DNA from: Sva-07 sp963715285
GTDB lineage: Bacteria > Actinomycetota > Acidimicrobiia > Acidimicrobiales > Ilumatobacteraceae
Direction: 5' to 3'
Assembly: GCA_963715285.1 (NCBI GenBank)
Contig: CAVQRU010000009.1
Span: 124,001-188,000 of the forward strand
Length of the DNA stretch: 64,000 nucleotides
This document shows, in pieces, positions 24,681-32,003 of the stretch. The notes beneath the pieces were generated by a model. The model did no database searches, had not been told where the DNA came from, and was given only the letters and a program-made list of their open reading frames with translations. The translations under genes and the position numbers were made by a program. Numbering within the stretch: the first letter of the stretch is position 1; each line of letters begins with the position of its first letter.

Positions 24681-25990
24681 ACGAGCCGTGACGCGTTCGT
24701 CGGCGTGAACGGCTCGCCGCCGTCCTCCTCGGGCAGGAACGCATCAGGAGGCAGGCGTCGCAGGTCGACCCACCATGCGAGGAAGAACGCGAAGACCGCA
24801 CCGAACCCGAGCACCGCCCGCGCCCCGATCCACTCGATCACGACGCCGAACAGCAGGTTGCCGATCGGAACCGTGCCGCCGAACACCATGAACCACAGCG
24901 GCATCACGGTGGCCCGCTCGGTGTTCTTCATGTTGAGCTGCAGCGTGGTGGTGATCGCCGTCGCCGTCATGAAGTAGAAGAACCCGAGCACGAACCCGAC
25001 CGGGAAGGCGAGTTCGGGACCCCGCAGCTGTGAGAAGACACCCAGCGCGATGCCGAAGCCGACGAAGCCGCGCACGATCAGCACCTTGCGGTCGACGCGC
25101 GACAGGAACGTGCCCACCGAGATCGCCCCGAAGAACGCGCCCGCACCCCAGATCGCGTAGAGCCAGCGGTACGTCGCGCTCGCCGGGGAGATGTCGAGGT
25201 TGAGTCGCACGACCGACGGGAACAGCCCGATGTAGACGAGGCTGAACAGCGAGAACAGGAACATGCCGAGCAGCAACCGGCTGAGCACCTGACGGTGCCT
25301 GGCGATCGTGACGCCGGTGAGGAGACTGCGCCAGCCCTTGGCGGTGTTGCCGCTGCGCACGTCGGGCATCCGCACGATGAGCAGGGCGGCGATGAAGAAC
25401 AGGTAGGTCGCGGCGTTGACGAGGAAGATGCTCGAGACGCTCATGCCTGCGACGGCGAGGATCGCGGCGAGGACGGGTCCGATCACGCGGGTGCCGTTGA
25501 TCATCGCCGAGTTGAGGCTGATCGCTCCTGGCAGGTCCTGGCGGTGCACCAGGAGCGGCATCGACGACTGGAACGCCGGTGCGTTGAGTGCGTTGGCGAC
25601 ACCGATCCCGAGTTGCGCCACGAAGATCGTCCAGAGTTCGGTCTCCGCGGCGACGAAGTAGGCGATCGCGATCGTGAGCACCACCGAGGCGCTCTGCATC
25701 GTCAGCTGCAGTTTCTGTTTCGACACCCGGTCGGCGAGCACGCCGCCGGGGATCGACAGCACGAGGAGTGGACCGAGCTGCATGAACACCATCAGGCCGA
25801 CCAGTGCGGGGCGGCCCGTGCGGTCGTCGATGTAGGCCGGCAGCGTGAAGTTCTGCATCCACGTGCCGATGTTCGACAGCGCGAGCCCGATGAAGATGAT
25901 CCGGAACCCTCGGTACGACAGTGCGGCCCGGGCGGTGCCGGGTGTTCGTCCGTGGGTCGGCGGAGTGTCGATCTCGCTGGGAGCGGTCAT
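24677..25990 (-). CDS. MFS transporter
   Basis: A 437-residue protein with about 12 hydrophobic segments. It resembles the MFS_3/EntS-like exporter branch: GGVLADRVSKQKL follows TM2 (the MFS loop motif), then ALNAPAFQS and a C-terminal half with SRVDRKVLIVRG. Likely a proton-driven exporter of a small molecule; the substrate is not predictable. The ATG at 25990 lies about 30 bp downstream of a perfect 20-bp palindrome, a candidate operator. The C-terminus is acidic and cytoplasmic. Confidence 0.88.
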   Translation of the reverse strand: MTAPSEIDTPPTHGRTPGTARAALSYRGFRIIFIGLALSNIGTWMQNFTLPAYIDDRTGRPALVGLMVFMQLGPLLVLSIPGGVLADRVSKQKLQLTMQSASVVLTIAIAYFVAAETELWTIFVAQLGIGVANALNAPAFQSSMPLLVHRQDLPGAISLNSAMINGTRVIGPVLAAILAVAGMSVSSIFLVNAATYLFFIAALLIVRMPDVRSGNTAKGWRSLLTGVTIARHRQVLSRLLLGMFLFSLFSLVYIGLFPSVVRLNLDISPASATYRWLYAIWGAGAFFGAISVGTFLSRVDRKVLIVRGFVGFGIALGVFSQLRGPELAFPVGFVLGFFYFMTATAITTTLQLNMKNTERATVMPLWFMVFGGTVPIGNLLFGVVIEWIGARAVLGFGAVFAFFLAWWVDLRRLPPDAFLPEEDGGEPFTPTNASRLV

Positions 25991-26022
25991 CGTGGGGTCA
26001 TGGGCGGTGGGACCGGGTCATC

Positions 26023-26042
26023 ACTTGACCCGCGGGTCAAGT
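26023..26042. promoter_or_regulatory. Perfect 20-bp palindrome upstream of the MFS gene
   Basis: ACTTGACCCGCGGGTCAAGT lies in the 82-bp gap between the epoxide hydrolase stop and the MFS start, both on the minus strand. It contains TTGACC, possibly overlapping a -35 element. Candidate binding site for a dimeric regulator not encoded nearby. Confidence 0.55.
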
Positions 26043-26072
26043 TACCGCACCGTGCGGACACCGGCTCGCTCG

Positions 26073-27215
26073 TCAGCGGAACTGGCGGAAGCAGGTGCGG
26101 ATGTCGTCGACGTAGAGCTCGGGCACCTCGAAGGCGGCGAAGTGTCCGCCCTTCGGTTGTTCCTGCCAGTGGCGGATGTCGGTGAACGCCCCCTCGACCC
26201 AGCGGCGAACCGGCGGGACGATCTCCTTCGGGTAGACGGCGAAGCCGGACGGAATCGTGACCGTCTTCGGCCGGGGACCCCGGCCGAAGCTCTCCCAGTA
26301 GATCCTCGCCGACGAGGCGCCCGTGCCGTTGATCCAGTACAGCATCACGTTGTCGAGCAGTTCGTCTCGCGTGAGGACGTTCTCCGGATGTCCGTCGCAG
26401 TCGGTCCAGGCCCAGAACTTCTCGAGGATCCAGGCGGCTTGCGCCGCCGGTGAGTCGACGAGGCCGTAGCCGACCGACTGTGGCCGTGTCGACTGCTGTT
26501 TGGAGTACCCCGAGTCCCAGTCGGCGTAGTACTTCAGGCCGTCGAGCGCCCGCTGTTCCTCGGGCGTCGGCTCGCCGCCGGGCACCGGGCGCGCCCCCAT
26601 CGCGAGTGTGACGTGGATCGCCGCACAGTGCTCGACGTCGTCGCCGCCGATCGCCGTGGTCACCGCGGAGCCCCAGTCGCCGCCCTGCGCGACGTAGCGG
26701 CCGTAGCCGAGGTCGGCCATCAGGCGAGCGAAGAGCCCGGCGATCCTCCGGACGGTCCAGCCCGTCGCCCGCGGCTTGCCGGAGAACCCGAAGCCGGGGA
26801 GCGACGGAGCGACGACGTGGAACGCGTCGGTCGCAGCGCCGCCGTGCTTCGTCGGATCCGTCAAGGGTTCGATGACCTTGTGGAACTCGACGATCGAGCC
26901 GGGCCAGCCATGGGTGATCAACAGCGGCATCGCGTCGGCGTGCGGTGAGCGCACGTGCACGAAGTGCAGGCCGGGTTCGCCGAGCCCGTCGACCGGAACC
27001 GTGTACTGGTCGAACCGGTTCAGGAATGCCTCGCGCGCTCGCCAGTCGTACCCGTCGGCCCAGTACTCGCACACGTCCTGCACGTAGCCGAGCGGGGTCC
27101 CCTGCGACCAGTCGTCGACCAACTCCCGCTCTGGCCAGCGGGTGTTGCGCAACCGCGCCCGCAGATCGTCGAGGACACGGTCGGGAACGTCGATGGTGAA
27201 CGATGCGATGTCCAT
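26073..27215 (-). CDS. Epoxide hydrolase (EHN-type alpha/beta hydrolase)
   Basis: A 380-residue protein with an N-terminal epoxide-hydrolase lid domain (WPERELVDDWSQG, YWADGYDWR, FNRFDQ-like) and the alpha/beta-hydrolase core. The oxyanion segment is HGWPGS, the nucleophile Asp lies in GGDWGS, and the catalytic His is in GGHFAAFEVPE near the C-terminus. It resembles microsomal/juvenile-hormone-type epoxide hydrolases, which open epoxides to diols. TAGGGT ends 7 nt before ATG 27215, but its TAG is also the stop codon of the upstream gene. Confidence 0.9.
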   Translation of the reverse strand: MDIASFTIDVPDRVLDDLRARLRNTRWPERELVDDWSQGTPLGYVQDVCEYWADGYDWRAREAFLNRFDQYTVPVDGLGEPGLHFVHVRSPHADAMPLLITHGWPGSIVEFHKVIEPLTDPTKHGGAATDAFHVVAPSLPGFGFSGKPRATGWTVRRIAGLFARLMADLGYGRYVAQGGDWGSAVTTAIGGDDVEHCAAIHVTLAMGARPVPGGEPTPEEQRALDGLKYYADWDSGYSKQQSTRPQSVGYGLVDSPAAQAAWILEKFWAWTDCDGHPENVLTRDELLDNVMLYWINGTGASSARIYWESFGRGPRPKTVTIPSGFAVYPKEIVPPVRRWVEGAFTDIRHWQEQPKGGHFAAFEVPELYVDDIRTCFRQFR

Positions 27216-27225
27216 CGGTGCGACC

Positions 27226-29376
27226 CTATGGCGCGGACGCGATGCCGCGGCTGAGTTCGAGGAAGGTCATCCCGCTGTCGAGCAGCACCGGCAGTCCGGT
27301 CACCGGGTCGTGGAACGAGAACCTGTCGTAGACGGTCGGACGAGTCCAGATGGCCCTGATGGCGATGCCGTCGCGGTGAACCACGGCGACGCCCGTTCCG
27401 ACGGTGATGGGCACCGGTGAACGACTGTCGACGGCAGAGGGGACGTAGTCGGTGGAGATGTGGACGACGTTGCGGGCGGCGATCGGCGCGCCCGAGTCGG
27501 TCACGTGAGGCCTGCCGTCCTGGGAGCGCAGGTACGCGCCCGAACGAGGGTCCCAGGTCCACTCGACCGTGACTCCGGCCATCGGAACCGTGAAGGTCGA
27601 GTCGGGACCGGTGACCGCGCCCGTCGGTGGGGTCCACGCCGGATCGATCGTCCACAGTGGCCCCGCCGGGCCCGCGATCGGCGACGCGGCGATCGCGCAT
27701 GCGGGATCGATCAGCAGGTTGTGTGGTCCCGGCCGGGAAGGCTCCCGGCGGTAGCACGGCCGCGCGAGGGCGCTGAAGGGGACGAGCACGGCCGATTCCG
27801 CTGCCGAACCGATCCACGAGGTGACACCGGCATTCGCCCCGGAGTACCCGAACACCGGCCGATTCATCGCTGCCAACAGGTCGAGGTCGCCGGTGCGCGC
27901 CGATCGCACCGGGCCGAGCATGGCGGGCAGTTGCGACTGGAACAGCGCAATGAACCGGGTCACGCCCTCGGCGTTCAACTCGATGATGGCGTCTGCCCGC
28001 TCCAGTCCGATCTGCGGTCGCGCGAGTCGGTAGTTGTCGATCTTGACCGCCAGGATCGGTCGGTTCGTCACGGTCTGGTTCACTCGCGCTCCGGTGAGGG
28101 CTGCGATGCCCTCGAGCGCTGGGGCTGTCTGGTAGGTCGGCCAGATGGGGACCGCGCCCGGCCCGGGGGGAAGGATGGGCTCCACCGGCGAGGTCGCCGG
28201 CCGCGTGTCGACTCGCCGATTCGGGAACGCCGCGATCGCCTGGTCGGAGGCGACTGCGCTCACGTCGACGACGATGGCGGTGGGCTCGGAGGCATAGATG
28301 CAGACATCCCCTGCATCGTCTGCCTCCACGATCAAGCGATTCGATGCGACCGGTGCGACGTTCCCGTCGAAGTTCAGGTCGGACCTCGAGATCGCGCCGA
28401 CGTCGTTGCGGGGGAGCCCGCTCGCGCAGGCATAGGCCGTGAGAAACCCGGTGGTGTCGGCCCAGTCGACCGTGAGCTGACCGAGCACGGTGGCGCCGCC
28501 GACGGCCTCGGGGACGTTCAGGCGCAGCGGCTCGTCCGGCGTGACGACCCGTTCGTCGAGGCCGGCACGTCGGGTGTCGACGCGACGATTGGGGAACGCC
28601 TCGATGCCGGTGTCCGCGATCCCGTTGATGTCGACGATCAGGGCTGCGGGCGCGGAGCTGAGAAAGCAGACGTCACCGTCGTCGTCGGCTCGGACGATCA
28701 GCCGGTTGGACGCCACGGCGGACACCTTGCCGTCGAAGTTGAGATCCGATTTGACGATCTCGCCCTCCGCGTCCTGTTCGATGCCGGCGTCGCAGGCGTA
28801 GGCAGTGACGTAGCCCGCTGTCGTCGCCCAGTCGACCGTGAGTTGGCCGATGACGGTCTTGCCCATCGACGCCTCCGGGACCGCCACCCGCAGCGTCCCT
28901 CCGGCGGGGATCACCCGGCGGCCGATCGGTGCCTGGCGGGTGTCGGTGCGGCGATTCGGGATCGACGTGATGCCGCGGTCGAACGACACGGCGTTGACAT
29001 CGATGATCATCTCGACGGGAGCGGAGGTGTAGAAGCACACGTCGCCGGCGTCGTCTGCCTCCACGATCAGTCGATTCGAGGCGACCGGTGTGACCCGTCC
29101 GTCGAAGTTGAGATCGGATCGGCCGCCGCCGCCGCTGCTGGCCGACAACCCGTTGCTGCAGGGGAAGGCCGTCACGAATCCGGTCGTGCGAGCCCGGTCG
29201 ACCGTGACCTGACCGATGACGGTCTTGCCACCGAATGCCTCGGGAACCGACACCCGGAGCACCTCGCCCGCCGAGACGAGACCGTCGGCCGACCGTCCGG
29301 ATGGCCCGACCGTCGTCGCCGTCGCAAGGAGTGCGAGCGTGATGAACGTGAACACGCGTCGGCTCGATCGGGACAC
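27226..29376 (-). CDS. Secreted DUF3048 protein with three N-terminal beta-rich repeats
   Basis: A 716-residue protein with a Sec-type signal (Arg-rich start, hydrophobic segment to about residue 28). Three repeats of ~115 residues follow, each with VIGQ-x-TVD, SDLNFDG, VASNRLIV-x-ADD, GDVCF and IPNRR/FPNRR-x-DTR. From about residue 430 comes a YerB-type DUF3048 region (RPILAVKIDNYRLARPQIGLE, GPVRSARTGDLDLL, FGYSGANAG). The repeats look like a general surface module; DUF3048 is of unknown function but typical of envelope lipoproteins. GTG start with TACGTT 7 nt upstream. Confidence 0.85.
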   Translation of the reverse strand: MSRSSRRVFTFITLALLATATTVGPSGRSADGLVSAGEVLRVSVPEAFGGKTVIGQVTVDRARTTGFVTAFPCSNGLSASSGGGGRSDLNFDGRVTPVASNRLIVEADDAGDVCFYTSAPVEMIIDVNAVSFDRGITSIPNRRTDTRQAPIGRRVIPAGGTLRVAVPEASMGKTVIGQLTVDWATTAGYVTAYACDAGIEQDAEGEIVKSDLNFDGKVSAVASNRLIVRADDDGDVCFLSSAPAALIVDINGIADTGIEAFPNRRVDTRRAGLDERVVTPDEPLRLNVPEAVGGATVLGQLTVDWADTTGFLTAYACASGLPRNDVGAISRSDLNFDGNVAPVASNRLIVEADDAGDVCIYASEPTAIVVDVSAVASDQAIAAFPNRRVDTRPATSPVEPILPPGPGAVPIWPTYQTAPALEGIAALTGARVNQTVTNRPILAVKIDNYRLARPQIGLERADAIIELNAEGVTRFIALFQSQLPAMLGPVRSARTGDLDLLAAMNRPVFGYSGANAGVTSWIGSAAESAVLVPFSALARPCYRREPSRPGPHNLLIDPACAIAASPIAGPAGPLWTIDPAWTPPTGAVTGPDSTFTVPMAGVTVEWTWDPRSGAYLRSQDGRPHVTDSGAPIAARNVVHISTDYVPSAVDSRSPVPITVGTGVAVVHRDGIAIRAIWTRPTVYDRFSFHDPVTGLPVLLDSGMTFLELSRGIASAP

Positions 29377-29383
29377 GGATGGG

Positions 29384-29389
29384 AACGTA
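29384..29389 (-). promoter_or_regulatory. -10 box TACGTT, 7 nt before GTG 29376
   Basis: Leaderless-type spacing for the DUF3048 gene; no Shine-Dalgarno sequence is visible. Confidence 0.5.
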
Positions 29390-29434
29390 GTGCATCGACG
29401 CGTCCGGATGCCTGCGGGCGCGGTGGGACACGGG

Positions 29435-29490
29435 TGGTCAAGCGCGAGTGGCCAGGCGCGAAGGGTCAGGCGCGAGTGGTCAGGCGCGAG
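29435..29490. repeat. Four tandem 14-bp units at a gene 3' end
   Basis: The units start at 29435, 29449, 29463 and 29477 and vary around TGGTCAGGCGCGAG. On the minus strand the last one encodes the C-terminal T-R-A-stop of the TIGR03084-like gene; the other three are non-coding copies beyond the stop. Confidence 0.8.
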
Positions 29491-30289
29491 TGGGGGCGGG
29501 CCCGTCGGAGGGTGGGCCGGCGAAGAGCTGAGCCTTCTCCATCCAGTCGCGGGCGGCGGCGCCGGTGACGACGAGGGCGGTGTCGTCGACGTGGCGACGC
29601 TGGGTGGTGACGAGACAGAAGTCGAGCGCCGGCCCGACGATCGACTCGGCTGCGTCCTCGGGTCCGAATCGCCACGTGTCGCCGGACGGGGACGTCAGCT
29701 CGACTCGGACCGGCGTGGTGGGAACGTCGAGGCCCCGATTCACGTAGGTCCAGCCACGGGTGATGAACCCGAGCTGCGAGATGTGACGGAGACGATCGGT
29801 CGGTTCACGGACGGCGGCGTCGCCCTCGTTCGAGATGGCGTCGACGATGTCCTGGCCGTGCGCCCAGGCCTCCATCAGGCGAGCTGTCAGGAACGATTTC
29901 GCGCCCATCGACGGCCCGTACCACGCGACGCGGGTGTCGTTGTCGAGCGTGGCGCCGGCCGCGGCGAGTGCGTCTCGGTTGGCCCGCCACGCGGTCAGCA
30001 GTTCCTCCGGCGTCATCGCCCGGTACGAACCGAGCGTGATGTCGTCGGCCGACCCGCCCGTGGTGCCGGCCCCCAGCAGGACGTTCATCTGCTCGGTGAA
30101 GCCGTCGGGGTCGACGATCGCGAGGGCCGCCGTGCCGTCGAAGTAGGTGAGGTGACCGATCTGATCGGCGATCGTCCACCCGGGGCTCGGCGTGGGGAGC
30201 TGCCACTGCGCCGGGGTGAGCGATGCCACCACGTCGTCGAGTGCCTGTTGTTCGGCCACCAGGTCGTCGAGCACTTCACGCACATCCAT
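29480..30289 (-). CDS. TIGR03084-like metal-binding protein of the mycothiol/DinB fold
   Basis: A 269-residue protein. The N-terminal four-helix region has SPGWTIADQIGHLTYFD, with the first metal His, and LMEAWAHGQD, with the other ligands; this is the pattern of mycothiol-dependent maleylpyruvate isomerase-like proteins. It resembles the actinobacterial TIGR03084 family, whose reaction is unknown but which may use mycothiol. Divergent from the acyl-CoA carboxylase operon. The 3' end carries a tandem duplication. Confidence 0.8.
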   Translation of the reverse strand: MDVREVLDDLVAEQQALDDVVASLTPAQWQLPTPSPGWTIADQIGHLTYFDGTAALAIVDPDGFTEQMNVLLGAGTTGGSADDITLGSYRAMTPEELLTAWRANRDALAAAGATLDNDTRVAWYGPSMGAKSFLTARLMEAWAHGQDIVDAISNEGDAAVREPTDRLRHISQLGFITRGWTYVNRGLDVPTTPVRVELTSPSGDTWRFGPEDAAESIVGPALDFCLVTTQRRHVDDTALVVTGAAARDWMEKAQLFAGPPSDGPAPTRA

Positions 30290-30309
30290 GCCTCAGGTGT
30301 ACCCGATCG

Positions 30310-30332
30310 CCCTGGCTCGGCGAGAGCCAGGG
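30310..30332. promoter_or_regulatory. 9-bp inverted repeat in a divergent intergenic region
   Basis: CCCTGGCTC / GAGCCAGGG arms with a 5-nt loop lie between the TIGR03084-like gene (start 30289) and the carboxylase operon, about 54 bp upstream of the latter's -10 box. Candidate operator or hairpin. Confidence 0.4.
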
Positions 30333-30385
30333 GACCTTGCCGATCGTGCGCCGACGCGGCACGGTCTCGTCGAGGGTGCCTCAAC

Positions 30386-30391
30386 TACGGT
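30386..30391 (+). promoter_or_regulatory. -10 box TACGGT, 7 nt before GTG 30399
   Basis: Defines the likely leaderless start of the acyl-CoA carboxylase operon and supports GTG 30399 over upstream in-frame codons. Confidence 0.5.
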
Positions 30392-30398
30392 GACGTCC

Positions 30399-32003
30399 GT
30401 GACCATCGGGACCGTCCTGCGAAGCCGACTCGACACGAGATCCACCGAGTACCAGGAGAACCTCGCCCAGATGCAACGCCTGTGGGACGGCGTCGCGGAG
30501 GAGTTGGCCTCGGTGCCGACGATCGGAGGACAGCGCTACGTCGACCGGCACCGCAAGCGGGGCAAGATGCTGGTCCGTGAGCGCATCGAGGCGTTGATCG
30601 ACCCCGACACGCCGTTCCTCGAACTGAGCCCGCTCGCCGGTTGGGGTACGCAGGACCCCGTCGGCGTGGGCTCGGCCTGCGGCATCGGGATCGTCGAGGG
30701 CGTCGAGTGCGCGATCACCGGATCCGACATGACGTACCGCGGTGGATCAGCCAACCCGACCTCGTGGAAGAAGACCTCGCGGTTCAACGAGATCGCCCGC
30801 GAGAACCGGCTGCCGGTGATCAACCTCAACGAGTCGGCGGGAGCCGACCTGCCTCGCCAGGCCGACCTGTTCATCCAGGGCGGCGCCAGCTTCCGTGACC
30901 TGACGCAACTGTCGAAGCTCGGCATCCCGACGATCACGATGGCATTCGGACCGAACACGGCCGGCGGTGCCTACACGCCGGGGATGAGCGACTACACCGT
31001 GTTCGTCAAGGAGCGGGGCACCGCGTACCTCGGAGGCCCACCGTTGGTGAAGATGGCGATCGACGAGATCGTCGACGAGGAGACGCTCGGCGGCGCGGAG
31101 ATGCATTCGCGCACGAGCGGGTTGTCCGACTACCTGGCCGTGGACGAACTCGATGCGATCCGCATCACCCGCTCGATCGTGCGTCACCTGCGTTGGTCGA
31201 AGCTCGGACCCGGCGCAACCGAGCCCGACGACCCGCCGCTCTACGATCCGGCCGAGCTCCTCGGGTGTGCCTCGGCCGACGTCCGGATCCCGTTCGACAT
31301 CCGCGAAGTGCTGGCCCGCTTGCTCGACGGCAGCCGCTTCGAGGAGTTCAAGCCGCTCTACGGCGACAAGCTCGTGTGCGGGTGGGGATCGATCCACGGC
31401 TTCCCGGTCGGCATCCTCGGCAACAACGGGATCCTGTTCTCCGAGGAGGCGTCGAAGGCCGCCCAGTTCATCCAGTTGTGCAACAAGCGCGACATCCCGC
31501 TCGCCTTCCTCCACAACATCACCGGGTTCATGGTGGGCTCGAAGGCCGAGCAGGGCGGCATCATCCGCAACGGCGCCAAGATGATCAATGCGGTGTCGAA
31601 CTCGACCGTGCCGCACTTCAACCTGATGGTCGGTGCGAGTTACGGCGCGGGCAACTACGGCATGGCGGGCAAGGCCTACAACCCCCGGTTCATCTTCTCC
31701 TGGCCGAACCACCGGGTGGCGGTGATGGGGCCGAAGCAGCTGGCGGGTGTGATGGAGATCGTCGCTCGAAACGCCGCAGCCGGCCGGGGAATGGAGGTCG
31801 ACGAGGAGGCGCTCGCCGCGCAGACCGCCGGCCTCGAAGCGCAGATCGAGAACGAGTCGACGGCGCTGTTCTCGACCGGGCGGCTCTGGGACGACGGGAT
31901 CATCCATCCGGCCGACTCCCGCACGGTGATGGGTATGGCGTTGTCGGCGGTGCACAGCAACGTGGTGCAGGGCGCCACCGAGTACGGCGTGTGGAGGCAC
32001 TGA
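30399..32003 (+). CDS. Acyl-CoA carboxylase, carboxyltransferase (beta) subunit
   Basis: A 534-residue carboxyltransferase of the MCC/geranyl-CoA carboxylase type: RYVDRHRKRGKMLVRERI at the N-terminus, GVECAITGSDMTYRGG, ESAGADLPRQ and FGPNTAGGAYTPGMSDY. In the C-terminal half are GFMVGSKAEQGG, GASYGAGNYGMAGKAY and SWPNHRVAVMGPKQ. It carboxylates an acyl-CoA using carboxybiotin on the partner protein encoded next. Its stop overlaps the alpha-subunit start (TGATG). The downstream AtuA-like gene suggests a branched, terpenoid-like acyl-CoA substrate. Confidence 0.92.
   Translation: MTIGTVLRSRLDTRSTEYQENLAQMQRLWDGVAEELASVPTIGGQRYVDRHRKRGKMLVRERIEALIDPDTPFLELSPLAGWGTQDPVGVGSACGIGIVEGVECAITGSDMTYRGGSANPTSWKKTSRFNEIARENRLPVINLNESAGADLPRQADLFIQGGASFRDLTQLSKLGIPTITMAFGPNTAGGAYTPGMSDYTVFVKERGTAYLGGPPLVKMAIDEIVDEETLGGAEMHSRTSGLSDYLAVDELDAIRITRSIVRHLRWSKLGPGATEPDDPPLYDPAELLGCASADVRIPFDIREVLARLLDGSRFEEFKPLYGDKLVCGWGSIHGFPVGILGNNGILFSEEASKAAQFIQLCNKRDIPLAFLHNITGFMVGSKAEQGGIIRNGAKMINAVSNSTVPHFNLMVGASYGAGNYGMAGKAYNPRFIFSWPNHRVAVMGPKQLAGVMEIVARNAAAGRGMEVDEEALAAQTAGLEAQIENESTALFSTGRLWDDGIIHPADSRTVMGMALSAVHSNVVQGATEYGVWRH

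Noticed and set aside
28000..29376. Three repeats in the DUF3048 protein as a mobile or phase-variable repeat
   Set aside because: The repeats are ~115-residue diverged protein modules, not near-identical DNA; they look like old domain duplication.
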